From Warburgia ugandensis (taxonomy: Eukaryota > Streptophyta > Magnoliopsida > Canellales > Canellaceae), in the NCBI GenBank assembly GCA_035236585.1, contig CP141127.1, forward strand, positions 51,768,001 to 51,832,000: DNA of 64,000 nucleotides, read 5' to 3'. The notes under the pieces were generated by a model. The model saw only the letters and a list, made by a program, of their open reading frames with translations, did not search any database and was not told the DNA's origin. The position numbers and the translations under genes were made by a program. Below, one piece after another: positions 47,101-59,785 of the stretch (position 1 is the stretch's first letter; each line of letters begins with the position of its first letter).

Positions 47101-48850
47101 CAATATATTGTACTTAGTATGCATGTTTAGTAGTATACTTGTTATAGTTCATTAGATTAGATAATCCATACCCTTGATCAAAGATGATTCAAGGAAGAAA
47201 ACTAAGATCATCCTCCATAGGGATGATCCAATAACTGAACTTAGATCAAAGAAGAACTAGATGATAGAAGATCTAGGACCTTGATCTTTATCAACATGTG
47301 TAGATTGTCAATCAATGCATCTATGAAAGATCAAGATCAAGAAGATGGACATACAAAGACATAGAGATAGAAAAATACTTAGATATGAATGATCTAAAGA
47401 TCATTCTAAACATCAGATCTAGTGATCAATAGGATTGTTCATAATTTATATATTGACAATATGTATGGATGTGCAGATTACATACATCGGTCAGGATCAT
47501 GGAAGATTGGGCAAAAGAGATCAATCCTTAAAAGTAGGAGGATTTGATGAATGCATTTACATGAGATATACATGATTGTACTCATGATCTTATGTTGCAA
47601 GAGTAATGATAATACTTGTACTAAATCTCTTGAAAACCTTATGATCCAACCAAACACATATAAGATGGTTAAGGACTAAACTATAAGTGAATAGGGAACT
47701 AGAAAATATTTCAGCCCTATGTAAATAGACATATGGTCTGATATATATAAAATCTATTTTACATACAAGCTTAGAGGCTTGTGAGTTTGTTTTAATAGGC
47801 ATAAGCCTAGGGGAATGCTATTGCTAGAGGAGTTATGAGGGTTTGGCCACCCGGTCCTTGAAATTTGATGATATGATGATACCTTGCCCAATGAGAGGCT
47901 AAAAGTAGGGTGGTGACAATTATGGGAAGGCCACCACTGTGACAGTCTTGCCCCCCCATACGGGCACTAACATAATATTTTCCACCGTGGTATCAGTGGT
48001 GAACAGGGTAGTTATCCGAGCGCGCTAGTATGGATCAGATTGCAGCATAGCAACCTTTCTGATTATTTTGCACTATGATGCATATGAGAATAGGCATAGT
48101 GAAATGCCTTATGTTGTAGCATAATGAAATGCTGGGTAATTGTATATTACCAATATTTCCCAAGAAGGGAAATTCCTAGTATAAGATTAGCTGTAATACT
48201 AAATTCTCAAAATGAAGAGAATTGATCAGCTTAGTTGGGAATGATATTTGACTACTTTCACAAATTTAACTGGTTTACCCATGAAGGGTATGTATGTATA
48301 TAGATATACATAATTTACAAAGTAAAGAGTATGTTTAAGGATAATGAGATTATGAAGTATTGGAATTACATTGTCAATGTTATGTTTCTTGAATCCCCTA
48401 CCAAGCATTGCTTGCTGAGATATTGTACTTTTTACAATATCTCAGATCCAGGGAAGGAGAGTTAGGAGCTGAAGACTATAGAAGACTTGAAGAGAATAAT
48501 CTTCAAGGTATACCCTTGAAGACATGTATTTTTCTTTGTTGAGAGTTTTATTGTATGGTGAGCTTGAGTTTTGGATTATGTAATTTGGACAAGTATTGTA
48601 CTAGATTTGGCTGTACTGTGAACCACTAGATGGATCCTGGAGTTTAATAAAAGTATATTCCTTCAATGGAAATTTATTTTGTACATAAATTGTACTTATG
48701 TTATGTATGAAGTGGTGACTTGGGTTTTCAAAACAAGTTTTAAAGAAAAGAATTTCCGCTGCTTTGTTTTGTGAAAAAAATTTACACTCTTAAGGGCCCT
48801 GCCTTTCAAAATACTTTACAAATCATATTTCAAAAACGCGGGTCGTCATA
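44118..48850 (+). repeat. Solo LTR A, 4733 bp, with target duplication GTTTA
   Basis: It is a full-length A LTR in the plus orientation, starting tgtaataacccc and ending gtcgtcata, where A1 has gtcgtcaca. It is flanked by gttta at 44113-44117 and 48851-48855. The uninterrupted counterpart in B1 (attggtttagatcac at 15521-15535) confirms the empty site. No interior or second LTR is present, so it probably arose by LTR-LTR recombination. It is clearly more diverged than the A1 LTRs. Many CpG sites of the core are lost, and the TATA box reads tacaaata. Confidence 0.95.
45380..45700. other. Decayed CpG core in the solo LTR A
   Basis: This is the reverse-complement counterpart of 2440-2745, with fewer CpG sites and many TG/CA replacements. 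The 155-codon frame across it (45356-45823) is not supported as a gene. Confidence 0.65.
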
Positions 48851-50662
48851 GTTTAGATCACTTCTTATTTTTGCTCCTATCTCAGTTGCTACTGTCCTCA
48901 TTGTACTCGTAGCTCCTTCATGATGTGGCCTAATCAACTGACCTCATACCCTCAAATGACTTAGTCTAACAAGTACTTCCTTCAGGGAAAACTCATGTCT
49001 AATGTTCCTCCAAGTTTATAACTTTGACTACTGTCTAATAGATACTAACATATGTGATTAAATATGGTGGGATACCTTTATTTAGTCAACAATACTCTTA
49101 AAGGTAATGACTAAATAATGGTCTTAAGATATTTGCTCTTCCAATTTATGATAGCAAGACCTCAATTTGATCCTTGATGGTACCCTACTTGCTGAAGAAA
49201 GACAAATGGACAAGTCACTGTCCCGGCTTAATTCCTTTTTCAATATACTTTATGTACTCATGTAGTGGCAAGGTAGGATATCACCATATTTTCCTTTTTA
49301 TGGACTATATCCATTGGTGTTCCTCATAAGCTAATGGATCTGATAAGATTCTAATTGCAATAATTGATATAGACATCAAACCATTTGTAGAATTTAATTT
49401 GTAGTGGATCACCATTCTTCTTCAAAAAATTTCATGCAGCATAATGTCCTTACATTCAATGCTCTACTCAAAGTCTTAAATCCCATATGCTTTATTTCCA
49501 TTATACGCGTTTAAAATAACTCAACTATTATTATTCCTTCGAATTTGATTGCTTTATCTTCCCAAATGATTCAAGATGAAAGATTTGTATGGATCTATTC
49601 TTTCCTCAATAAAGTCATGACCTTTTTCTATTCACCCATTACTTATAGTTGCATCTCTATCTCGTTCTCCTTTTTTTTTTCTTCTTAATCGGTCAAAATC
49701 AATGTCTCCATTTGAGTGCTTGCATATACTCGATCTTCTTGTTAGATAGGAAAAACTTAATTGCCTATAGCCTCAATAAAATTCATACAATGTCTTAATA
49801 ATGACATTGACATTTTGGTCATGCTATACTTCTCTTATAAGTTCATGTTAGGATCAATCTATTATCACAGATCTATCATCCCTAATATTATCGTCAAAAT
49901 CTTTTGGTAACTCTGTTGAATACAGTTCCTTATCATATTCATGTTATATTCATCTTAATCACACAATATGTCACTTGTACACATCTTTTGTTTTGCTCCA
50001 TAATACTCAGGTAGTTGTTATTCAATATCACTTCACTCTTCATGAGACTCCAATTAAAGTATCCAAAATTGAGCTAAGTCTTTCAGGATCCATACCTTTG
50101 TGATCTAGTACGAGTCATAGTTATTTCCTAATATCATCTTGCATTCTCATCCCTCTTAGATTATCCTCAAAATCTTCTCAAAATCTATCTTTTACATCCC
50201 CTATCATACTCGTATCATATCCCTTGTGATAGTGTGCTTATATTATGATATTCTTTATGATGGTAAGATAGCCATCTAGGTTCTTCGATGTTCTCATCAT
50301 TGATGAGATTGATTTATTATAGGTCAGAATTATCTACTAACACGTTCACTAACATCTTCCTTCATCATTCTCATCATAATATGATCCATATATGAGTTTT
50401 TATATTTACATCACACAACAATCCTTAATCCTTAAGTCGTCTTAGACTAGATTTTGGATAAGGTTTGTAACATCCAATTGCCTAATTATTTGCTAAATCA
50501 AGCTGCCTTGCATCTTTGTGATCTAATATTATTCGTGTTCTAGTCATCTCTGCAGTTCTCTACTTCTCTTTAGACTACTCCTTCTGAATTTTCTCCGTTT
50601 TTTATGACCCTTGGACATGCTGGACTGGCTGTGAAAGGATAAAACTGGGCTCTGATACCAAC
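48851..50662 (-). mobile_element. B2 internal region, right part
   Basis: It continues the B1-like interior from gtttagatcacttc to the primer site. It aligns with 15526-17358. It has no open frame with a retroelement motif. Many small indels relative to B1 argue against recent coding function. Confidence 0.82.
50645..50660 (-). other. B2 primer binding site, tRNA-iMet
   Basis: TGGTATCAGAGCCCAG on the minus strand, two bases inside the LTR. Confidence 0.9.
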
Positions 50663-51978
50663 TATGATGACCCGGGTTTTCCCATGCATTTTTAAATGCA
50701 AGATCTAATTCCTAAGGTGGGATGCATCCCTATTTAAAAACCATTTTATAAAAACAATGCAATGTAGCAGAAAATCTTTTTGTTTTAAACTCATTTTGAA
50801 AACCTCGAGTGTCATTTCCTTTCACAACAACCAAAGTAGTTTTTTTTTCTTTTTAAATTCAGAAATCATAAATGTCTTCCCAAGTCTATCCAGTCACAAC
50901 TCATAGCCCAACTATAAATAAATACAAATACATGTCCAAAGGGTAGAGTGTTTACTTACATGTATAATTGTCTCTTTTTGATTTACTTGCTTGTAGCACT
51001 AACATTTCCTGAGACGTCGATATATATTTGGGTGAGTATACACTATACTCAGTAGGAGTCTATCACTACTAGTTTTACAATGCATGCTATGTTTTAAAAC
51101 ATATGTTCTTTAAACCACGTGCATGTTTGAACACTCATGTTCAATATCGATATTAAAAGCCATTGTCAAAATAGAATACTGACGACTTAAAGAATCGCAT
51201 AATCCAAGTCGAAAGTAACATAGATATCATGAAAATATACTATGATATGCATAAGATGCTCATCTGAATCCAACTCATGGATCTATGGTATGGTCAACCA
51301 TCCTCATGTCATGCCATATGCAATGCAAGTAAATCCTCAAAAACATAGGGCACACTATGCCCACGATCTCATCGCCATGTGGTCCTCAGGTACCTGGGGA
51401 CACGCGGTCATAGCCTCCACGGGGCATATGACACTTCGACCCAGTGCCGTGACACCAATGGTAGTCCTCTATACCACATGCAATTGAAGTAAGAACATGC
51501 CTTTTTGGCGTGGTACCCTTTCCACCTAATAGTGGTAGAGGCTGGGAGGCCACCCCGAACCTCTCGGCATACCACCCACGAGCTTACTAGCCCAAATCAT
51601 ATATGAGTAAAAAGGCAAAAACCTTCAAAATATGTCCTCTTTGGGTCCCTCACAACTGCCTGGCCCTCACATCTGCCTACCCAGTGTCTTTTGGTAACCC
51701 TCAAGGATATGCATTTATTCAAAACTCAATAATCACAAATCATGCAATTTATGCACTTATTTATTGTAAATAATGCATTTTATGTAATTGTTTGCAAAAC
51801 ATGCATGCAATGCATAAAATCTACTCATGCTAGCATCACATGCAAAGTCATAACCTTACCTAGAAGCCTGACAGCATAGAAGCCTGCCAGCTTAGAAACA
51901 TGTCCGCTCTCTCTGGCCCGTCCTCATCAGTCGCCCTCTTCAGCCCGCCCTCATCAGCCAAGGCTATACTTATCATGC
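50663..51978 (-). repeat. B2 right (5') LTR, distal half deleted
   Basis: It starts tatgatgacccggg (first G mutated to A) and is collinear with 39545-40855. It carries the palindrome at 51033-51051. It stops at tatcatgc (51971-51978) and continues as array sequence (tacccacatccagtc). The U3 half with the TATA box is missing, so this 5' LTR could not start transcription. Confidence 0.85.
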
Positions 51979-54900
51979 TACCCACATCCAGTCATAGCTT
52001 GTTACGTTGAGATATAATATAACTACCTAAATTATAAAGTCCTATTTGGAAGACTGGATTGAACAGGAAGAAGAATGTCTTATAAATTTTAATTTTTGAA
52101 GAAAGAATTTGTTGATGATATTCACATAATTAGATTCTATTCAAAAAATGGAGTCCAATGTCACAAAGAACACTGAAAATGGAGTTCGAATGAAAAAGTT
52201 ATGAACATTTGAATATGAAGGGCATTTTAGAAATTAAAATAAGGATTCAAAATGCATGGGGCCATTTGAATATGAAGGGCACTTTTAAAGATGAAGGGCA
52301 TTTAAGTAATTAAAAGATTTTAAAAAAATGGGATTCAAAATGTATGGGACCATTTCGATAACAACACCCTCCCTTTGTCTCTGCATCTGCACCCCATTGT
52401 GCAGGGAAAGACGATAGGCAGTCGCAATGCCCACCTCTTGTCACTATTTGTAGCATTGGGAAGTAATGTAACTGCCCCAATTTTAAGGTCCTATTTGGAA
52501 GATTGGATTAAGTAGGAGCATGAATGTTTTATAAAGATTGAATTAAGAATTTGTTAATGGAATCCAATGGCTCAAAGAACACTAAAAACTAAGTTTGTAT
52601 AAAAAATTTATGAGCATTTGATGTTGAAGGTTATTTTGGTAATCAAAAGATTTAAAAAAAAAAAAAGGAGTCAAAATGTAGGGAGCATTTTCATGATGAC
52701 ACCGTCCCTCCATCTCACGTCTCCCCCAAGAAAGAAGGTAGGCTATCATGCCACCCACCTCCAGTCACAGTTGGTTACGTTAAGAAATAATGTAACTACT
52801 TAAATTGTAAAGTCTTATTTGGAAGATTGGATTGAATAGGAAGATGAATGTATTTTATATTTTAATTTTAGAAGATAGAATTTGTTGATAATATTCACAT
52901 AATTAGATTCTATTCAAAGAATGGAGTCCAATGTCACAAACAACACTGAAAATGAAGTTCGGATGAAAAAGTTATGAAAATTTGAATATGATGGGCATTT
53001 TAGAAATAAAAATAAAAATGGATTGAAAACGCACAGGGCCATTTGAATATGAATGGAATTTAAGTAATTAAAAGATAAGAAAAAAAGATTCAAAATGCAG
53101 GGGGCCATTTTGATAACAACACCCTTCATTTATCTCTGCATCTGCACCCTATTGTGCAGGGGAAGACAATAGGCGGTCGCGATGGCCACCTGTTGTCACT
53201 GTTTGCAGCATTGGGTAGCATTGTAATTACCCCAATTTTAAGGTCCTATTTGGAAGATTAGATTAAATAGGAGGATGAATGTTTTATAAAGATTGAATTA
53301 AGAATTTGTTAATGGAATCTAACGGCTCAAAGAACACTGAAAACAGAGTTCGTATAAAAAATTTATGAGCATTTGATGTTGAAGGTTATTTTGGTAATCA
53401 AGAGATTCAAAAAAAAAAAAAAAAAAGGAGTCAAAATGTAGGGAGCATTCTCATGATGACACCATCCGTCCATCTCACGTCTCCCCCAAGAAAGAAGGTA
53501 GGATATCATGCAACCCACCTCCAGTCACAGTTTGTTACGTTAAGAAATAATGTAACTACCTAAATTGTAAAGTCTTATTTGGAAGATTGGATTGAACAGG
53601 AAGATGAATGTCTTATATATTTTAATTTTAGAAGATAGAATTTGTTGATAATATTCACACAATTAGATTCTATTCAAAGAATGGAGTCCAATGTCACAAA
53701 GAACACTGAAAATGAAGTTCGAATGAAAAAGTTACGAAAATTTGAATATGACGGGCATTTTAGAAATAAAAATAAAAATGGATTGAAAATGCACGGGGCC
53801 ATTTGAATATGAACCGCATTTAAGTAATTAAAAGATAAGAAAAAAAGATTCAAAATGCACGGGGACATTTTGATAACAACACCCTTCATTTGTCTCTGCA
53901 TTTGCACCCTATTGCACAGGGAAAGACAATAGGCGGTCGCGATGCCCACCTCTTGTCACTGTTTGCAGCATTGGGTAGCATTGTAATTACCCCAATTTTA
54001 AGGTCCTATTTGGAAGATTGGATTAAATAGGAGGATGAATGTTTTATAAAGATTGAATTAAGAATTTGTTAATGGAATCTAACGGCTCAAAGATGAATGA
54101 CATTTAAGTAATTAAAAGATAAGAAAAAAAGATTCAAAATGCAGGGGGCCATTTTGATAACAACACCCTTCATTTGTCTCTGCATCTGCACCCTATTGCG
54201 CAGGGGAAGACAATAGGCAGTCGCGATGGCCACCTGTTGTCACTGTTTGCAGCATTGGGTAGCATTGTAATTACCCCAATTTTAAGGTCCTATTTGGAAG
54301 ATTAGATTAAAATAGGAGGATGAATGTTTTATAAAGATTGAATTAAGAATTTGTTAATGGAATCTAACGGCTCAAAGAACACTGAAAACAGAGTTCGTAT
54401 AAAAAATTTATGAGCATTTGATGTTGAAGGTTATTTTGGTAATCAAGAGATTCAAAAAAAAAAAAAAAAAGGAGTCAAAATGTAGGGAGCATTCTCATGA
54501 TGACACCATCCCTCCATCTCACGTCTCCCCCAAGAAAGAAGGTAGGCTATCATGCTACCCACCTCCAGTCACAGTTTGTTACGTTAAGAAATAATGTAAC
54601 TACCTAAATTGTAAAGTCTTATTTGGAAGATTGGATTGAACAGGAAGATGCATGTCTTATAAATTTTAATTTTAGAAGATAGAATTTGTTGATAATATTC
54701 ACATAATTAGATTCTATTCAAAAAATGGACTCCAATGCCACAAAGAACACTGAAAATGGAGTTGGGATGTAAAAGTTATGAACATTTGAATTTGAAGGGC
54801 ATTTTAGAAATTAAAATAGAAAAGGATTCAAAATGCATGGGGCCATTTGAATATGAAGGGCACTTTTAAAGATGTAGGGCATTTAAGTAATTAAAAGATT

Positions 54901-56558
54901 TAAACAAAAAAGCATACAAAATGCATGGGGCCATTTTGATAACAACACCCTCCCTTTGTCTCTGCATCTGCACCACATCTGCACCCTATTGCGCGGGGAA
55001 AGATGATAGGCGGTTGCGATGCCCACCTCTTGTCACTGTTTGCAACATTGGGAAGTAATGTACCTACCCCAATTTTAAGGTCCTATTTGGAAGATTGGAT
55101 TAAATAGGAGGATGAATGTTTTATAAAGATTGAATTAAGATTTGTTGATGGAATCCAACGGCTCAATGAACACTGAAAATAGAGTTCGTATAAAAAATTT
55201 ATGAGCATTTGACGTTGAAGGTCATTTTTGTAATCAAAAGATTCAAAAAAAAGGAACGAAAATGTAGGGAGCATTTTGATGATGACACCCTCCCTCCATC
55301 TCACGTCCCCCCCTAGAAACAAGGTAGGCTATCATTCTACCCACCTCCAGTCACAGTTTGTTACATTGGGAAATAATTTTACTACATAAATTATAAAGTC
55401 CTATTTGGAAGATTGGATCTAATAGGAAGATGAATGTTTTATAAATTTTAATTTTAGAAGATAGAATTTGTTGATAATATTCACATAATTAGATTCTATT
55501 CAAAGAATGGAGTCCAATGTCACAAAGAACACTGAAAATGGAGTTGGGATGAAAAAGTTATGAACATTTGAATATGAAGGGCATTTTAGAAATTAAAATA
55601 AAAAAGGATTCAAAACGCATGGGGCCATTTGAATATAAATTCCATTTAATTAATAGAAATATTAAAAAAAAAAAGGATTCAAAATGCGTAGAAACATTTT
55701 GATAACAACACCCGCCCTTTGTCTCTGCATCTACACTACATCTGCACCCCATTGCGCAAGGAAAGGCGATAGGCGGTCGCGATGCCCCACTCTTGTCACT
55801 GTTTGCAGCGTTGGGAAGTAATGTAACTACCCCAATTTTAAGGTCCTACTTGGAAGATTGGATTAAAAAGGAGGATGAATGTTTTATAAAGATTGAATTA
55901 AGAATTTGTTAATGGAATCCACTGGCTCAAAGAACACTGAAAACGCAGTTTGGGTGGAAAATTTATGAGGATTTGACGCTGAAGGTTTTTTTGGTAATCA
56001 AAAGATTCACACACAAAAAAAAAAAAAAAAAAAAAAAGATTCAAAATGTTGGGAGCAATCTCATGATGACCCCTCCCTCCATCCCACGTCTCCCTCAAGA
56101 AACAAGGTAGGCTATCATGCTATCCACCTCCAGTCACAGTTTGTTACGTTGAGAAATAATGTAACTACCTAAATTATAAAGTCCTATTTGGAAGATTGGC
56201 TTGAACAGGAAGATCAAAGTCTTATATATTTTAATTTTAGAAGATAGAATTTGTTGATAATATTCACATAATTAGATTCTATTCAAAGAATGGAGACCAA
56301 TGTCACGAATAAAAAAGGATTCAAAACGCATGGGGCCATTTGAATATGAAGGGCATTTAAGTAATTAAGGGAAAAAAAAAAGGATTCAAAATGCATGGAG
56401 CCATTTTGATAACAACACCCTCCCTTTGTCTCCGCATCTGCACCACATCTGCACCCCATTGCATAGGGAAAGGCGATAGGCGGTCGCGATGCCCACCTCT
56501 TGTCACTGTTTGCAGCGTTGGGAAGCAATGTAACTACCCCAATTTTATGGTCCTATTT
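51971..56558 (+). repeat. Tandem array, right part
   Basis: These are the same dimeric units as 32371-39332, in the same orientation. It resumes inside a monomer about 230 bp downstream of where the left part stops. Unit junctions fall near 52015, 52465, 52790, 53225, 53565, 53985, 54265, 54592, 55060, 55380, 55815, 56160 and 56530. A shortened hybrid monomer is seen at about 54085-54095, where tctaacggctcaaag passes directly into atgaatgacatttaag. A long A-run sits at 56017-56037. The array ends at tcctattt against the LTR at 56559. Confidence 0.88.
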
Positions 56559-58703
56559 TGTAATGCTCGAGTTAAAATAGTAAACAAAGGAATTTGTGAG
56601 GAAACTTGGTACCATTAGATTCTTCTCGAAAAATGGAATTCAACGCCTCAAAGAACACCAAAAACGGAGTTCGTATGAAAAAGTTATGGTCGTTTAAAGA
56701 TAAGGGGCAGTTCTATAATTTAAACAGAAAAATGAAAATGAACGAAAAACGCAGGGGGCCGTTTTGATAATGGCACCCCCTGTCGTCTTCCTCCTCAGAT
56801 TTCTCCAGAAACCCTCAAATCATGATTTTTCCATTTTCCTGGTCACGAAAACACAGTTTCTGACAACTTTGGGACTGGGGTTTCCGACAAAAACTGGAAA
56901 CCCGTCTCAACACAGTTCCCTCTATGTTTTTCGGCAACGGCCAAGCCTAAGTCAGGCCGGCCATTGCCATTTTCCCCATGACCCTCTCTTCTTTCCATTC
57001 TTGGCAACGGGGTTTCCCCATCCTTCTAGTTTTCCGGCGAGCAGGCGCACCCATCGGGAAAAGGGCATCCCTAGGATAACCAGGTAAGCCATTCTTCCCA
57101 TTTTTCACCGTTTTGGTTCCCCCAGGCCAAGATCCATGCCAGATGTGGCCTTTTCCCTAGCCGATTTTTCTAGCCGGAGAAGACGAAGCCGGTTCAGCCG
57201 GCCTTGCACAAACCAGGTGTCCCAAGGACGCCATGCACCACCTTTGCCTAGGACTGGGTCCCTGGGACAGTTTCTAGGTGTACGACAATGCGTACACTGT
57301 CCCAGGTGAGGCCTTCGGGTGCGCGCGACATGGGGCATGGGTCCTGGCTCGACCAGGATGCATGAGGTACCCTGGGAGCTGAGACATGCCATGTTACACC
57401 AAAGGTGCATCTGTGCGATGCCATCCAAGATGCGCTTCATAGCACGTCGTATGAGCTTGCATGTGTGCGTGCAAAAAGCGGTCCCTGGCACGACCTTTGG
57501 GTGCGCACGCACGTGAGGCAGTCGCGGTTCAACTAGGATGCACGGGTATCTTGGGAACTGGGACACGCGGACCTAATGAAACTTTAAAGTTAGGATCATA
57601 GCACAATTTGCAGAGTTTAACTATTGAATAGTAGATCCATATTATAGGATCTAGCCTAACAATAAATTAGGCAAGGACCATGAACCCTAAAAGGCATATC
57701 TAGCAATCTAATGTCTAAATAGATTGAAATTGATAAGGACTCCTTGTATCCATTCATATCCAGGAGTTTATAGATGAAACCCAGGGATGGGTTGAGTGAT
57801 AAAGGATGCGACTTCAGGAGACTTTGAGGTAGGTGCTCTATCGCTACTAGACTTTTTAAAAGAGCCATGATTGTTTTGAATGCATGTTTTAAGTATAAGT
57901 TATATGATTAATTTAGCAAAACTTAATCTTATAAATGAATTCAACATACATATGACAAATACATTATGCATAGACATGTTTTGCAAACAATTGCCTATAT
58001 TGCATGATTTGTGAGCATTGAGTTCTTGAAAAATTGCATGTCCTTGAGGGTTACCGAAAGACGCTGGGTAGGCAGTTGTGAGGGACCTAAAGGGGACAGG
58101 TTTTGAAAAAAGAGGTCTTCACTTGTTTGATCTTATATGATTTGGGCTAATAAGCTCGTGGGTGCTATGCCGAGAGGTCTGGGTTGGCCTCCAGCCTCTA
58201 CCACTACTAGGTGGAATGGGTACCAGGCCCAAAAAGGGCAACGTCCCTACGTCGATAGCATGTGGTACAGGGGGCTACCACTGGTGTTACGGCACTGGGT
58301 CGATGTGTCATATGCCCCGTGGAGGCTATGACTGAGTGTCCTCGTGTACCCGAGGACCACACAACGACGAGGTCGTGGGCATAATTTGGGCCCCATGTTT
58401 TCATGGATTTACTTGCATTGCACATGGCATGACATGAGGTTGGTCGACCATACCATACCAGATATCCATGAGTTGGATTCAGTTGAGCATCTTATGCAAA
58501 TCATTATGTTTATGATATATGATACTTTTGACTTGGATTATGCTATTTGTTTAAATCGTTAGTATTCCAATTCCACAGTGGTTTTTAATATCAGTATTGA
58601 CCATGATTGTCCGAACATGCATATGTTTTAAAGAGCATATGATTTTAAACATAGCATGCATTGTAAAACTAGTAGTGATAGACTGCTACTGAGTATAGTA
58701 TAT
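56559..58703 (+). repeat. B3 5' LTR, first part
   Basis: A plus-oriented B-family LTR start, tgtaatgctcgag, with the U3 block (gaattcaacgcctcaaagaac, then acggagttcgtatg). The B1-type promoter stretch (gctataaaaag) is not seen, and sequence passes from ccagaaaccctc into diverged LTR. The GC-richer block at about 57190-57570 corresponds to 18850-19210 of B1. C2 interrupts the conserved palindrome; the last five bases tatat (58699-58703) are the left target duplication. ORFs on both strands are compositional. Confidence 0.85.
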
Positions 58704-59785
58704 TGTCACGACCAGGGTTTTTATATGATGCAATTTTGATAATAAGGCAAGATCTCTTGTTTTATAAGTATGAGATGCATGAAAAATCTTTTTCTTTTGG
58801 AAAACAATCTTTCATAAAAACCCCGAGTGTCAAAACACATTCTCAAATTATTTAGCCATGGCAAAGTTTAAATCAATATCATTCCCAAGAAATTTTTAGT
58901 CATAGCCCCAGCTATTAGAGAGTAACTACAACCAAGTAACATTGAAAGATAAGGTAGGGGTTTACTTACACTTTGTCTGGGTGTCTTCCTAGCACGAACG
59001 TTCCTTGTCCTTAAGTATTTACTTGGTATCTGAAAAATGTTGAGGATTGGGTGAGTATATACTATACTCAGTAGGAGCCTATCACTACTAGTTTTATAAT
59101 GCATGAGATGTTTTAAAATCATATGCTCTTTCAAAACATGTGCATGTCTGAATACTCAAGTTCAATATCGATATTAAAATCCATTGTCAAACTGAAATAC
59201 TAACGACTTAAAGGATCACATAATCCAAAATCGAAAGTATCATATACATTTATATCATAACATTATGACATGCATAAGATGCTTCATTGAATCCAACTCA
59301 TGGATATCTAGTATGGTATGGTCAACCAACCTCATATCATGCCATATGCAATGCAAATAAGTCCACAAAACCATAGGGTCCAACTATGCCCACGACCTCC
59401 TCGCCGTGTGGTCCCCGGGTCCCTGAGGACACTCGGTCATAGCCTCCACGGGGCCTATGACACCTGTACCACATGCAGTCGACGTAGGGACGTTGCCTTT
59501 TTTGGGCGTGGTACCCATCCACCTAATAGTGGTAGAGGCTGGAGGTCAACCCAAACCTCTCGGCATGGCGCCCACGAGCTTATCAACCCAAATCATAATC
59601 AGATCAAACAAGCAAAAACCTCTCTTTTTTCAAAACCTGTCCTCTTCAGGTCCCTCACAACTACCTGGCCCTCGGCACTCCAGCATCTTTTGGTAACCCT
59701 CAAGGACATGTAATTTTTGCAAGAACTTAATGCTCACAAATCATGCAATGTATGCAATAGTTTGCAAAACATATCTATGCATAAT
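58704..59785 (-). repeat. Proximal stub of LTR C
   Basis: It starts tgtcacgaccaggg and differs from the following LTR at many sites; for instance it has a cattgaatccaactcatgg block where the other has catggagtccaactcatgg. It carries the palindrome at 59052-59070. It ends in ataat, the presumed left target copy of the nested LTR. Confidence 0.87.

Larger units (their letters stand above)
39545..51978 (-). mobile_element. B2: LARD-like LTR element, hosting a solo A LTR and with a truncated right LTR
   Basis: Left LTR 39545-42343, interior 42344-44117 and 48851-50662, primer site 50645-50660, right LTR 50663-51978 (truncated). The solo A LTR at 44118-48850 interrupts the interior. With it removed, the interior is about 3.59 kb, like B1. 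No retroelement protein is recognisable. The right LTR stops at tatcatgc, an 8-bp word also present in the array, and array sequence follows. The distal half of the LTR, the remainder of the 39333 stub and roughly 230 bp of array are missing. Confidence 0.83.

Noticed and set aside
32371..56558. Direct repeats with unique-looking spacers, considered as a CRISPR-like or centromeric satellite
   Set aside because: Units are about 785 bp and homologous throughout, so they are not short repeats with spacers. No known centromeric satellite signature was recognised.
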